In this document: piece by piece, positions 35,827 through 44,542 of the stretch
How positions within the stretch are numbered: position 1 is the first letter of the stretch
Layout: each line of letters starts with the position of its first letter
Source of the DNA: CAVVTR01 sp963751245
GTDB taxonomy: Bacteria > Acidobacteriota > Thermoanaerobaculia > Thermoanaerobaculales > Thermoanaerobaculaceae
Assembly (NCBI GenBank): GCA_963751245.1
Contig: CAVVTR010000007.1
Span: forward strand, 124,001-188,000
Length of the DNA stretch: 64,000 nucleotides
Direction: 5' to 3'
Made by a program: the position numbers and the translations under genes
The notes under the pieces: model-generated
Databases searched by the model: none
Seen by the model: only the letters and a program-made list of their open reading frames with translations
Told to the model about the DNA's origin: nothing

Positions 35827-36827
35827 GGCCTCCCGGCTCCACCGGCGCGCCGGCGGGGGGAGACCCGGCCTCCTCACGCCCCGACCTCCGCGTCCTCGGC
35901 GCGCTGCTCTTCGTGCAGGCCACCTTCGGCGGCTTTCACGTGGTCGGCAAGAGCGTGCTGGCGGTGCTGCCGCCGTTGGCCGTGGCAGGGCTCCGCGTCG
36001 CCTTCGCCGCGCCGGTGCTCCTCCTCGTGGCCTGGCGCGTGGACCGCATCGTGCCCCCGCGGCGGCTGCTCCCCTCCCTGGCCGTGCTCGGTCTGCTCGG
36101 CGTGTTCTCGAACCAGCTCCTCTACATCGTCGGCCTCGGGATGACCACCGCCACCAACGCCGCCATCCTCATGCCTTCGATCCCGGTGTTCGCCCTCCTC
36201 CTGGCCGCCGGCGCCGGCATCGAGCGCCTCACCCGCCGCACCGTGGCGGGGGTCGGCCTGGCGGTCGCCGGTGCCGTCGTCATGCTGGACCCCACCCGCT
36301 TCGCCGGCGGCCCCGGGACCACGCTCGGCAACCTCCTCGTCCTCGCCAACTGCCTGAGCTACGCGACGTACCTGGTGCTGCAGCGCCCCGTCCTGCTCCG
36401 CCTGCCGCCGCTCACGGTGATCGCCTGGGCGTTCCTGTTCGGCGGCATCGGCGTCCTCGCCGTCAGCGCCCCCACCCTGGCGCGGCTCCACCCCGCGGCG
36501 GTGCCCGGCGCCGTGTGGGCGGGGATGGCGTACATCGTCCTCATCCCCACGGCGGTGAACTACGCCCTGAACACGTGGGCGATCCGGCGCTCGTCGCCGT
36601 CCCTGGTGGCGGCGTTCACCACGCTGCAGCCGGTGTTCACCGCCGCCCTCGCCGTGGCGTTCCTCGGCGAGCGCCCGGGGATCCGCGAGCTCGCCGGCTT
36701 CCTCCTCATCGCCGCGGGGCTCGCGGCCATCAGCGGCCGCCGTCCCCGCGGCGGCGCAGCACCCCCTCCAGCGCCTTCATCGCCCCCAGGGCGCGGGGGA
36801 AGCCCACGTACAGAGCGGCGTGGATGA
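35823..36827 (+). CDS. EamA-family (DMT) transporter, non-standard start
   Basis: About 334 codons with ten helices and two EamA repeats (FVQATFGGFHVVGKSVL, NLLVLANCLSYATYLVL). No ATG, GTG or TTG stands before TM1; the first in-frame candidates are CTG at 35823, overlapping the upstream stop as CTGA, or GTG at 35914, which would cut into TM1. The proline-rich C-terminal tail overlaps the convergent CMD gene by 98 bp. Substrate unknown. Confidence 0.75.
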   Translation: MRPPGSTGAPAGGDPASSRPDLRVLGALLFVQATFGGFHVVGKSVLAVLPPLAVAGLRVAFAAPVLLLVAWRVDRIVPPRRLLPSLAVLGLLGVFSNQLLYIVGLGMTTATNAAILMPSIPVFALLLAAGAGIERLTRRTVAGVGLAVAGAVVMLDPTRFAGGPGTTLGNLLVLANCLSYATYLVLQRPVLLRLPPLTVIAWAFLFGGIGVLAVSAPTLARLHPAAVPGAVWAGMAYIVLIPTAVNYALNTWAIRRSSPSLVAAFTTLQPVFTAALAVAFLGERPGIRELAGFLLIAAGLAAISGRRPRGGAAPPPAPSSPPGRGGSPRTERRG

Positions 36828-37086
36828 TGGTCTCCCGCACCTCGGTCTCGGTGGCGCCCACGCGCAGCGCCCCGGCCAGGTGGGTGGCGATCTCCTTCGG
36901 GTTGCCCAGGGCGATGAGCATGGCCACGGCCAGAAGCTCCCTCGTCTTGAGGTCGAGCCCGGGGCGCGCCATCACCTCCTCGTAGGCGAACTCCCTGACG
37001 TAGCGGGCGAGGTCGCCGTCGGCCTGCTCCAGCGCGGCCTCGATGGTCCCGGTGTCCTCACCCCAGATCCGCTCTCGAATGGTCAT
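36730..37086 (-). CDS. carboxymuconolactone decarboxylase family protein
   Basis: 118-aa all-helical CMD-domain protein. Family core: LDLKTRELLAVAMLIALGNPKEIATHL and ETEVRETIIHAALYVGFPRA. The AhpD-type CxxC is absent, so peroxidase-reductant activity is unlikely; a gamma-carboxymuconolactone decarboxylase-like role is possible. ATG is 5 nt after GATAAT, so perhaps leaderless. Overlaps the 3' end of the EamA gene. Confidence 0.85.
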   Translation of the reverse strand: MTIRERIWGEDTGTIEAALEQADGDLARYVREFAYEEVMARPGLDLKTRELLAVAMLIALGNPKEIATHLAGALRVGATETEVRETIIHAALYVGFPRALGAMKALEGVLRRRGDGGR

Positions 37087-37091
37087 GCCGG

Positions 37092-37097
37092 ATTATC
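37092..37097 (-). promoter_or_regulatory. -10 box GATAAT before the CMD gene
   Basis: GATAAT ends 5 nt before the ATG of the CMD-domain gene, which has no ribosome-binding site. Confidence 0.4.
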
Positions 37098-37234
37098 GCC
37101 CACTCTCCCTGCCACCGCGCCGGGGGCTGCGCGGCGGCGCCCCGGCGTGGTAGGCTGCCGCGCCACCACCCCCCGGGTGGCTGGCGCGAGGCGGTCCGGG
37201 ACGCTCCGGCCGGCGCGCCGGGAAAGGACACCGC

Positions 37235-38013
37235 ATGAGCCGCTTGCCTGTCGTCGCCACCGCCATCGCCTTCGCCGCGTTTTCCGCGGCGTGCTCGCCG
37301 TCGGCCCCCAAGAAGGCCGCCGCCACCGCCCCGGCCCCGCCGGCCGCCGCGGCCCCCGCCGCCGAGACGGCCCCGGAGCCGCCGGGTTCACGGGGAAGGT
37401 CGTCGAGACCATGAACGCCGTGGGCTACACCTACGTCCTCGTCGACACCGGGAGCGAGAAGGTCTGGGCCGCCACCAACACCTTCGAGGTGAAGGTCGGC
37501 GACACCGTCGCGGTGCCGCCCGCCGTGCCCATGCGCGACTTCCACTCCACCGCGCTCAACCGCACCTTCCCGGTCATCTACTTCGCCAACGCCATTGCCA
37601 AGGGGGACGGCGTCAACCCGCCGAAGCCCCCGGCCCCCGACGCGCTGATGCACGACGGAGCGCCGAAGATGCGGCAGGAGGTGACCTCCAACGAGCCCGT
37701 CAAGCCTGCTCCCGGCGGTCTCACCATCGCCGAGATCTACGCCCGGCGGAAGGACCTCGCGGGCAAGGAGGTGGTGGTGCGCGGCCGCGTCGTCAAGGCC
37801 AACATGGGCATCATGGGCACCAACTGGTACCACATCCAGGACGGCACCGGCGTGGAGAAGGACGGCACCCACGACCTCACCGTGACCAGCGACGGCGCCG
37901 CCGCGGTGGGTGACGTCATCACCGTCAAGGGCACGCTGGCCGTGGAGAAGGACCTGGGGTTCGGCTACCACTACACCGCCATCGTCGAGAAGGCCGCCAT
38001 CGAGAAGAAGTAG
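37235..38013 (+). pseudogene. NrfJ-like OB-fold lipoprotein, one frameshift (-1)
   Basis: About 259 codons. The upstream frame gives a lipoprotein signal (AAFSAACSPS) and an Ala/Pro-rich linker. One missing base near 37380 then shifts to FTGKVVETMNAVGYTYVLVDTGSEKVWAA, which resembles small NrfJ-type proteins found near nitrite reductases. A second beta-rich, OB-like domain follows (LAGKEVVVRGRVVKANMGIMG, NWYHIQDGTG). No nrf genes are nearby. ATG after AAAGGACACCGC; -10 TAGGCT at 37151-37156. A terminator hairpin abuts the stop. Confidence 0.7.
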
Positions 38014-38030
38014 CCGCCGCCCGCGGCGGC
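38013..38030 (+). terminator. terminator hairpin after the NrfJ-like gene
   Basis: GCCGCCGC and GCGGCGGC form a stem with a minimal loop directly at the TAG stop. No U-tract follows. Confidence 0.45.
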
Positions 38031-38064
38031 ATCAGCCCCCGCAGGCCGCGCGACGCACATGACC

Positions 38065-38090
38065 CCGCCCCGCCGGCGACGGCGGGGCGG
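38065..38090. terminator. bidirectional terminator hairpin
   Basis: Perfect 10-bp stem CCGCCCCGCC / GGCGGGGCGG with a 6-nt loop, placed between the convergent NrfJ-like gene and the gene downstream of OPT. Confidence 0.65.
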
Positions 38091-38098
38091 TGCCCGTC

Positions 38099-38431
38099 TC
38101 AGCGGCAGGCGGACGGCCCGGGGAGCTCCAGCGCCGCCACGCTGCCCGACGAGAGCACGGCGGTCCGGCACCGCGCGGGCAGCGCCAGGCCCTGGAGGAC
38201 CAGCTGAAGCTCCGCCGCCGAGACAACGCACAGCGACCACGCCCCCGGCCCGAGGCCCGGTACCACGGTGCGGTCGCCGTCGGCCCCGGAAAGGCCCTGG
38301 GCGGCGGCCCACGCCGCCAGCTGCCCAATGCCTGCGACGCCGCCGTCGTGGACGAGCAGCGGCACCACACCGGCCCGCGGCTCGGCACGGGTGGGCGGAC
38401 CGGGGAGGATCCTCGCCGTGGCGCGCGTCAG
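38099..38431 (-). CDS. hypothetical protein downstream of OPT transporter
   Basis: About 110 codons with even amino-acid composition and alternating hydrophobicity (GVVPLLVHDGGVAGIGQLAA, SLCVVSAAELQLVLQGLAL). It has no ATG or GTG at a plausible place before this region; CTG at 38431 overlaps the OPT stop as CTGA, and an internal GTG would give about 90 aa. It could be a TilS-, MoeA- or other cofactor-like fragment, but I recognise no family. Coding status is moderately likely from context, followed by a clear terminator. Confidence 0.45.
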   Translation of the reverse strand: MTRATARILPGPPTRAEPRAGVVPLLVHDGGVAGIGQLAAWAAAQGLSGADGDRTVVPGLGPGAWSLCVVSAAELQLVLQGLALPARCRTAVLSSGSVAALELPGPSACR

Positions 38432-40485
38432 GCGGACGGGGCGGCGCCGGGGCCGCCGGGGGTGCGCATGCGGCGGGCGTCGAGGTAGATGCCCACGCCC
38501 AGCGCCACGAACACCGCGAGCCCGAGCCAGTTGCCGCCCCACCCCAGGTTGTCGAGGTGCGGGACGACGGCGTGGCCCACCTTGAGCTCGATGGCGTCGG
38601 TGACGCCCTTGGCCACTCCGGCCAGCGCGCCGCCGGCGATGAGCCCCGAGGCCACCAGGATGCCGCGGTCGTTGCGCACCTTCTTGAGCACCTCGTCGCC
38701 CCTGGCCGAGCGCTGCACGAAGGTCGCGACCAGGGCGCCCGCCAGCAGCGGGGTGTTGAGCTCCAGCGGCAGGTACATGCCCAGGGCGAAGGCGAGCCCC
38801 GACACGCCGACCATCTCCACCACCACGGCGATGACCGCGCCGAGGCCGTAGAGGAACCAGGGCGCCTGGGTGCTCGCCATCATGGAGCGCACCACCGCGG
38901 CCATGGCGTTGGCCTGCGGCGCCGGCATGGGGTCGGGGTGGGCGGGGGAGAGCACGTACCCCTGGGTGCGGGCGAACAGGAACATCACCGCCGTCACGGT
39001 CACGGAGGCCAGCGCCGCACCGCCGATGAGCGCCCACTGGACGCGCCTCGGCGTGCCGCCCACCCAGTAGCCGATCTTCATCAGCGTGACCATGGAGCCG
39101 GTCATCGACAGCGCGGTGCACACCACGCCGCCGATGAGCAGCGTCGCGAGCATGCCCTGCTCGCCGGAGAGCCCCAACCGGGAGAGCAGCACCGCGGCGA
39201 TGATCAGCGTGGTCAGCGTCATGCCGGAGACCGGGGTGATCGAGATCATGGCCACCGCCCAGGCGGAGACCGCCGCGAACAGGAACGCCACCACCAGGGT
39301 GATGCCCAGCGCCGCCAGCGCCTTGCCGGTGGCGCCGGGCATGCCGGCGAGGACCACGAAGCGGAAGTAGACGCCGATGGCCACGGCGAGCAGCGCCGTG
39401 AGGAGGGCCACGTGCGCCATGGGGATGTCGCTGTCGGTGCGCACCACGGCAGCCCCCTGGCCGCCGCCGCGCAGGCGGCCGAGCTCGCCGAGCACGGTGC
39501 GAAGCGCCTGCACGATGACCGGGCTCATCTTGACGATGGACAGAATGCCCGCCGCGAAGATGCCGCCGATGCCGATGAGCCGCACGTAGTTGCCGAAGAT
39601 GTCCTCGGCGCTCATCCCCGCCACCGGCGGCAGCCCCGGGAACAGCCCCGTGGGCACCTGGGCGCCGATGCGCGCGACCAGCGGGACGAGGACGAAGAAC
39701 GACAGGAACGACCCCGCGCAGATGATGGCGGCGTAGCGCACGCCGATGATGTACCCCAGGCCCATCACCGCCGAGGAGGTGTTCAGGGTGAACACCGCCT
39801 TCACCTTGTTGGTGAGGGTGGCGAACGCCGGCACCAGGGCCGTGGTGAACACGTCGCGCCAGGTCTGCAGCGCCAGGGCGAGGTAGTCGAGGATCCACCC
39901 CGCCGCCATGGAGACGACCAGCACGCCCGCCGCTTTGCCGCCCTTCTCGCCGGTGACCAGGATCTCCGTGGTGGCGGTGGCCTCGGGGAAGGGGAGCTTG
40001 CCGTGCATGTCGGCGACGAAGTAGCGCCGGAACGGGATCAGGAACACCACGCCGAGGACGGCGCCCAGGAACGGTACGAGGAAGATCTGGGTGAACCCGG
40101 AGCGGTGCTCGAGGCCGAGCACGAAGATCGCGGGCATGACGAACACCGAGCCGCCCACCACGATGCCCGCGGTGGCGCCCAGGGCCACGATCTGGAGGTT
40201 CTCGAGGAGCGTGGAGGCGCGCCGGGCCGCGGCGGAGAAGCCCACCGCCAGGATGGCGATGGGGATCGCCGTCTCGATCCCCTGGCCGAGCTTGAGCGCG
40301 ATGAACGACGCCGCCGCCGAGAAGATCACGGTCATGACCAGCCCCAGCAGGATGGCGCGGGTCGTCACCTCCGGTACGGTCGCGCCGGCCGGGATGATGG
40401 GCTCGTAGGTCTCGCCGGGCCTGAGCTCACGGTACGCGTTGTCGGGAAGTCCTCGGATGGGCTCGCCGCTGGGAGGGGTGTCCAT
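38428..40485 (-). CDS. OPT family oligopeptide transporter
   Basis: 685-aa protein with about 15 transmembrane helices. OPT/YSL family signatures: MTVIFSAAASFIALKLGQGI near 50, FPEATATTEILVTGEKGGKAA near 165 and IGVRYAAIICAGSFLSFFVL near 250. It is likely a proton-driven importer of short peptides or metal-peptide complexes. ATG has TACAAT ending 8 nt upstream and no ribosome-binding site. Confidence 0.92.
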   Translation of the reverse strand: MDTPPSGEPIRGLPDNAYRELRPGETYEPIIPAGATVPEVTTRAILLGLVMTVIFSAAASFIALKLGQGIETAIPIAILAVGFSAAARRASTLLENLQIVALGATAGIVVGGSVFVMPAIFVLGLEHRSGFTQIFLVPFLGAVLGVVFLIPFRRYFVADMHGKLPFPEATATTEILVTGEKGGKAAGVLVVSMAAGWILDYLALALQTWRDVFTTALVPAFATLTNKVKAVFTLNTSSAVMGLGYIIGVRYAAIICAGSFLSFFVLVPLVARIGAQVPTGLFPGLPPVAGMSAEDIFGNYVRLIGIGGIFAAGILSIVKMSPVIVQALRTVLGELGRLRGGGQGAAVVRTDSDIPMAHVALLTALLAVAIGVYFRFVVLAGMPGATGKALAALGITLVVAFLFAAVSAWAVAMISITPVSGMTLTTLIIAAVLLSRLGLSGEQGMLATLLIGGVVCTALSMTGSMVTLMKIGYWVGGTPRRVQWALIGGAALASVTVTAVMFLFARTQGYVLSPAHPDPMPAPQANAMAAVVRSMMASTQAPWFLYGLGAVIAVVVEMVGVSGLAFALGMYLPLELNTPLLAGALVATFVQRSARGDEVLKKVRNDRGILVASGLIAGGALAGVAKGVTDAIELKVGHAVVPHLDNLGWGGNWLGLAVFVALGVGIYLDARRMRTPGGPGAAPSA

Positions 40486-40493
40486 GGACGCCG

Positions 40494-40499
40494 ATTGTA
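40494..40499 (-). promoter_or_regulatory. OPT gene -10 box TACAAT
   Basis: TACAAT ends 8 nt before the ATG of the OPT transporter; no Shine-Dalgarno. Confidence 0.55.
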
Positions 40500-40580
40500 C
40501 CCCGCGGCGGCGGGCGAGCGGCGGCGACGGTGAGGAATAATGGTCCGCAGCAGCGCGACTTCAAGGAGGGGAGAGAGATC

Positions 40581-41315
40581 ATGACGACGACCCCGAGCCC
40601 GAGCCCGACCCGGAGCTTCACCTGCCCCATCTGCGGCCAGCCCCGCCCCGCGCGCGAGGCGGTGGACGGCAACGCCGTCCGTCCCGCGCTCTCGGACCTC
40701 ATCAACAAGCGGCAGCCCGGCTGGCAGCCCGCCGACGGCCTCTGCACCGCCTGCCTCAGCGAGTTCCGGGCCGCCTACGTGGAGGACGTCCTCGAGGAGA
40801 ACAAGGGGGAGCTGTCGGCTCTGGAGAAGGACGTGGTCGACAGCTTCAAGGAGCTCGACCTCGTCGCCTCCAACATCAACACGGAGTTCGACCGGCGGCT
40901 CACGTTCGGCGAGCGCATGGCCGACAAGATCGCCGAGTTCGGCGGCAGCTGGCGGTTCATCTCCATCTTCGCGGCGGTCCTGGTGGGGTGGATCGCCATC
41001 AACTCGGTGGCTCTGCTGCGCAGGCCCTTCGACCCCTACCCGTTCATCCTGCTCAACCTGGTGCTCTCGTGCCTCGCCGCCATCCAGGCCCCGGTCATCA
41101 TGATGAGCCAGAACCGGCAGGAGTCGAAGGACCGCCTCCGCGCGGAGCACGACTACCGCGTCAACCTCAAGGCCGAGCTCGAGATCCGCCACCTCAACGA
41201 GAAGCTGGACATGCTCCTGACCCGCCACTGGGAGCGGCTGGTGAAGATCCAGGAGGTCCAGGTGGAGCTGCTGCAGGAGCTCGGCCGCGCCCGCCACCGC
41301 GAGGGCCGCCCGTGA
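40581..41315 (+). CDS. DUF1003 membrane protein with N-terminal zinc ribbon
   Basis: 244-aa protein. A zinc ribbon (CPICGQ at 15-20, paired with CTACLS near 57) precedes the DUF1003 core: TFGERMADKIAEFGGSWRFI, two transmembrane helices, and PFDPYPFILLNLVLSCLAAIQAP between them. The C-terminal third is charged and helical (coiled-coil-like). Function unknown; the family is linked to membrane stress or magnesium homeostasis only by rumour of context. Strong AAGGAGGGGAG site before ATG. Confidence 0.9.
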   Translation: MTTTPSPSPTRSFTCPICGQPRPAREAVDGNAVRPALSDLINKRQPGWQPADGLCTACLSEFRAAYVEDVLEENKGELSALEKDVVDSFKELDLVASNINTEFDRRLTFGERMADKIAEFGGSWRFISIFAAVLVGWIAINSVALLRRPFDPYPFILLNLVLSCLAAIQAPVIMMSQNRQESKDRLRAEHDYRVNLKAELEIRHLNEKLDMLLTRHWERLVKIQEVQVELLQELGRARHREGRP

Positions 41316-41325
41316 GCGGGCCGCG

Positions 41326-41928
41326 GTGATCCACGGCGCCTTCCTCGGCTGGGTGAGCCGCCACGGCGCGCTGGGGCTGTTCTCGCTCCTCGTCCTCGGT
41401 GTATTCGGCTTCCCCCTGCCCGACGAGACGCTGCTCGCCTTCGCGGGCTTCCTCGCCTACCGGGGCGAGGCCGCACTGCCCGCCGTGATGGTGGCGGCGT
41501 TCGCGGGAAGCTGCGTGGGGATCACCTTCACCTACGCCCTGGGACGGCTGCTGGGGCGCCGGCGGATCGTGCGGTTCGCCTCCCGCTTCGGCCTCACCGA
41601 GGTCCGACTCGACGCCGTGCACCGCTGGTTCGACCGCTGGGGCAAGTGGACGCTGCTCGTCGGGTTCTTCGTCCCCACCTTCCGCCACCTCAACGCCCTC
41701 GTGGCCGGCACCTCGCACCTGCGCCCCGCGGTGTTCGCGACCTTCGCGTGGACCGGCGCGCTGCTGTGGTCGCAGACGTTCGTCCTCCTCGGCTACGCGT
41801 TCGGCGAGGAGTGGCACCTCGTCGCCGGCTTCGTGTCCGACCACACCACCGAGGCGTACGTCCTCGCCGGCGTCGTGGTGGCGGCGCTCATCGGCTTCCG
41901 GCTGTGGCGGCGCCGACGCCGGGCGTGA
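41326..41928 (+). CDS. DedA family membrane protein
   Basis: 200-aa DedA/SNARE-associated (VTT) protein, probably a lipid flippase-type factor for undecaprenyl-phosphate or other lipids. Core signatures are FPLPDETLLAFAGFLAYRG near 30 and FFVPTFRHLNALVAGTSHL near 115, with an arginine-rich C-terminus. GTG start 11 nt after the DUF1003 stop, so translation is likely coupled. The last 41 bases overlap the convergent ridA gene. Confidence 0.88.
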   Translation: MIHGAFLGWVSRHGALGLFSLLVLGVFGFPLPDETLLAFAGFLAYRGEAALPAVMVAAFAGSCVGITFTYALGRLLGRRRIVRFASRFGLTEVRLDAVHRWFDRWGKWTLLVGFFVPTFRHLNALVAGTSHLRPAVFATFAWTGALLWSQTFVLLGYAFGEEWHLVAGFVSDHTTEAYVLAGVVVAALIGFRLWRRRRRA

Positions 41929-42307
41929 CGGGTGCCACCGCGGCGATGGCGTCGATCTCCACGGCGAAACCGTGGTGCAGGTCGCGGGTGGGGACCACCG
42001 TCCGGGCCGGGCGGTGGCCGCCGAACACCTCCGCGTAGACGGCGTTCACCCGCCCCCACACCGCGATGTCGCTGACGTACACGGTGACGCGCAGGACGTG
42101 GGCGAGGCCGCTTCCCGCGGCTTCGAGGACCGCGCCCAGGTTGGCGAGGGCCTGGCGGACCTGTTCCTCGACGGTGCCGGTGCGGTGAGCGCCCGTCCCG
42201 GGGTCCACGGGCAGCTGCCCCGAGACGTAGACGACGCCGTCGTGGACGATGGCCTGGCTGTAGTGGCCGCCGGGGCGGGGGGCGCGGTCGGTGGTGACGG
42301 GTTCCAT
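41888..42307 (-). CDS. ridA: RidA family enamine/imine deaminase
   Basis: 139-aa RidA/YjgF protein that hydrolyses reactive 2-aminoacrylate-type imines. SQAIVHDGVVYVSGQLPVDP, the catalytic Arg102 in ARTVVPTRDL, and Glu117 in FAVEIDAIA are all in place. Divergent from the DinB-like gene across 53 bp. Confidence 0.92.
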   Translation of the reverse strand: MEPVTTDRAPRPGGHYSQAIVHDGVVYVSGQLPVDPGTGAHRTGTVEEQVRQALANLGAVLEAAGSGLAHVLRVTVYVSDIAVWGRVNAVYAEVFGGHRPARTVVPTRDLHHGFAVEIDAIAAVAPVTPGVGAATAGSR

Positions 42308-42347
42308 GGCGGGCTCCTCCGGACCGCCATGGTCTCACGGGCCGCCG

Positions 42348-42353
42348 TACAAT
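42348..42353 (+). promoter_or_regulatory. -10 box TACAAT before the DinB-like gene, leaderless-type
   Basis: TACAAT, then exactly 7 nt, then ATG. No Shine-Dalgarno. Confidence 0.65.
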
Positions 42354-42360
42354 GCGGCCC

Positions 42361-42822
42361 ATGGCGGACCTGCTGGAGTGCATGGTGCAGCTGCGGGCCC
42401 TGGCCGAGACCCCGCGCCGGCTGCACGACCTCCTCGCCCGCCACGGCGGCGCCGCCTGGACCGCGCCGCCGCCGGACGGCGGCCCCTCCCCCCGGGAGCT
42501 GACGGCGCTCCTCGCCGCCGAGGAACCCGGGGCGGCCGCATGGGTGCGGCGGATCCTCGCCGAGGACCACCCGCATCTGGCCGTGGAGATCGCCGTTCCG
42601 GAGGGCGGCGCCGACCCCGAAGCGGCGGCGGCGCGCTTCGCCGCCGCCCGCGAGGCGACCCTCGCGCTGCTGACGGCGTGCTCCGCGGCGCAGCTCGAGC
42701 GCGCCGGCGAGGCCCCCGGCCGGGGCGCGCTCACCCTGGCGGACCTGGCCGCCGACCTGCTCGCCCGCGACACCGAGCGCCTGGGCCGCATCCGCGCCCT
42801 GGTCGACTCCGGCGGCCCCTGA
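42361..42822 (+). CDS. DinB/YfiT-like four-helix protein
   Basis: 153-aa helical protein resembling DinB/YfiT-like putative thiol- or metal-dependent enzymes, e.g. LRALAETPRRLHDLLARHGG, PSPRELTALLAAEEPGAAAWV and GALTLADLAADLLARD. The usual His triad is incomplete: HxxxD in mid-protein is not apparent, so catalysis is doubtful. TACAAT ends 7 nt before ATG and there is no ribosome-binding site, a clear leaderless layout. Confidence 0.7.
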   Translation: MADLLECMVQLRALAETPRRLHDLLARHGGAAWTAPPPDGGPSPRELTALLAAEEPGAAAWVRRILAEDHPHLAVEIAVPEGGADPEAAAARFAAAREATLALLTACSAAQLERAGEAPGRGALTLADLAADLLARDTERLGRIRALVDSGGP

Positions 42823-42903
42823 GCTCCGCCGGGGCCACCGGCTCCGGCGGCAGCACCGCCCCGGCGCGGGCCGCCCGGCTCCCGCAGGCACGGGCGCCCC
42901 GAC

Positions 42904-42931
42904 CTGACAGTCGAGACCGAACCTTTACAAT
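42904..42931 (+). promoter_or_regulatory. POT transporter promoter
   Basis: CTGACA (42904-42909), a 16-nt spacer and TACAAT (42926-42931) make a near-consensus housekeeping promoter. The leader is about 32 nt and holds GGGAGG. It is the only promoter here where I see both hexamers well. Confidence 0.65.
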
Positions 42932-42969
42932 GCGGCGACCGGGTCCCCCCCGGACGAGGGAGGCTGCCG

Positions 42970-44457
42970 ATGGAGAAGGTGCACCTGTTCCGCGACTACC
43001 CCCGGACCTTCTGGATCGCGAACGTCATGGAGCTGTTCGAGCGGGCGGCCTACTACGGCCTCAACTCGGTGCTGGCCATCTACCTCACCGATTCCGTGGC
43101 CTCGGGAGGCCTCGGCTTCGACGTGCAGGCGGTGGGCTTCCTGCAGGGCATCGTCTACGCGGCGACGTACGTGCTGCCCATCCTCGGCGGCGCCCTCGCC
43201 GACCGCTACGGCTACCGGCGCATGCTCATCGTCGCGTTCTCCTTCCTCACCGCGGGGTACTTCGCGTCGGGGCACATGTCGTCCTATGCCCTGGTGTTCC
43301 TCTTCCTGCTGGTGATGGCCTCGGGCTCCGGCCTGTTCAAGCCGATCATCTCCGGGACCATCGCCCGCACCACCGACGAGCGCACCTCGTCGTTCGGCTT
43401 CGGCATCTACTACTGGATGATCAACCTGGGCGCGTTCCTGGCACCGCTGGCCGTGAGCATCCTCAAGGGGTTCTCCTGGCAGGCGGTGTTCACGGCCTCC
43501 GCCGCCTACACCGGCGCCATGCTGCTGCCCGCGATCTTCCTCTACTCCGAGCCGCCTCGCCCGGCGAGCACCAAGCGGCTCAAGGAGGTCATGGCCAGCG
43601 CCGCGGAGGTGCTCGGGGACGCCCGCTTCATGCTCATGATCGTCGTCTACTCGGGGTTCTGGATCCTCTACTTCCAGAACTTCGGCTCGGTGCTGTGGTA
43701 CCTGCGGGACTTCGTGAACCGGGAGCCGGTGAGCCGGGCGATCACCTCGCTGCTGGCGTCGGTCGGGGTGCCGTGGCAGTTCCACTTCGACGCCGAGCAC
43801 GTGACGGTGATCAACGCCGGCACCATCATCCTGCTCCAGGTCCTTGTCAGCCGCATCGTCGCGAAGCGGCGCGCCCTGCCCACCATGGTCGCGGGGATGT
43901 CCATCGGCGCGGTGGGGTTCCTCCTCCTGGCCACGTCGTTCAACCCCTGGGTCTTCATCGCCTCCATCGCCGTCTTCTCCATCGGCGAGATGACCGCCCA
44001 CCCCAAGTACTACAGCCTCGTCGGCCTCGTCGCCCCCCCCGACCGCAAGGCGGTCTACATGGGCTACGCGTTCCTGTACGGAGTGTTCGGCTCGCTGCTG
44101 GGATCCAACCTGGGGGCGTTCCTCTACGCGCGGCTGCTCGCGCCGGCGGTGGGCACGCCCGCGGCGGGGACACGGAGCACGCTGTTCTGGCTGCTCTTCG
44201 CCGCGCTGGACATCGTCGCGGCGGGGGGGCTCGTGCTGTTCACCCGCCGCTTCGGCGAGGACACCCCCGACACCCGGCGCCGGGCGCGCCGCACCATGAA
44301 CCTCGTCTACACCGGCATCCTCCTCCTGGGGGTCGCGTTCCTCGTGGCGGCGTTCGCCGTCACCCCGGTGCAGTTCCGCACCGCTGTGCAGGCCCTGATC
44401 TTCCTCCTGCTCGGCGGTGGCGGCGTGGTCATGAACCGCCGGGGAACGCCGCGCTGA
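42970..44457 (+). CDS. POT/PTR family proton-dependent oligopeptide transporter
   Basis: 495-aa, 12-14 helix peptide symporter. TM1 carries the family ExxER motif (Glu21, Glu24, Arg25 in ELFERAAYYG). GGALADRYGYRRMLI and GSGLFKPIISGTIARTTDER match PTR2 signatures. A promoter CTGACA-N16-TACAAT lies at 42904-42931 and GGGAGG precedes ATG. With the OPT gene this makes two peptide importers within 5 kb. Confidence 0.9.
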   Translation: MEKVHLFRDYPRTFWIANVMELFERAAYYGLNSVLAIYLTDSVASGGLGFDVQAVGFLQGIVYAATYVLPILGGALADRYGYRRMLIVAFSFLTAGYFASGHMSSYALVFLFLLVMASGSGLFKPIISGTIARTTDERTSSFGFGIYYWMINLGAFLAPLAVSILKGFSWQAVFTASAAYTGAMLLPAIFLYSEPPRPASTKRLKEVMASAAEVLGDARFMLMIVVYSGFWILYFQNFGSVLWYLRDFVNREPVSRAITSLLASVGVPWQFHFDAEHVTVINAGTIILLQVLVSRIVAKRRALPTMVAGMSIGAVGFLLLATSFNPWVFIASIAVFSIGEMTAHPKYYSLVGLVAPPDRKAVYMGYAFLYGVFGSLLGSNLGAFLYARLLAPAVGTPAAGTRSTLFWLLFAALDIVAAGGLVLFTRRFGEDTPDTRRRARRTMNLVYTGILLLGVAFLVAAFAVTPVQFRTAVQALIFLLLGGGGVVMNRRGTPR

Positions 44458-44542
44458 GACGCGCGCCCGGGGAGTGGAGGAAAGGGGGCGGAGGGCGGTA
44501 TGCTTGAGCCGCCGCGGTCCACCCCGGGCTAAGGGAGTGTGC

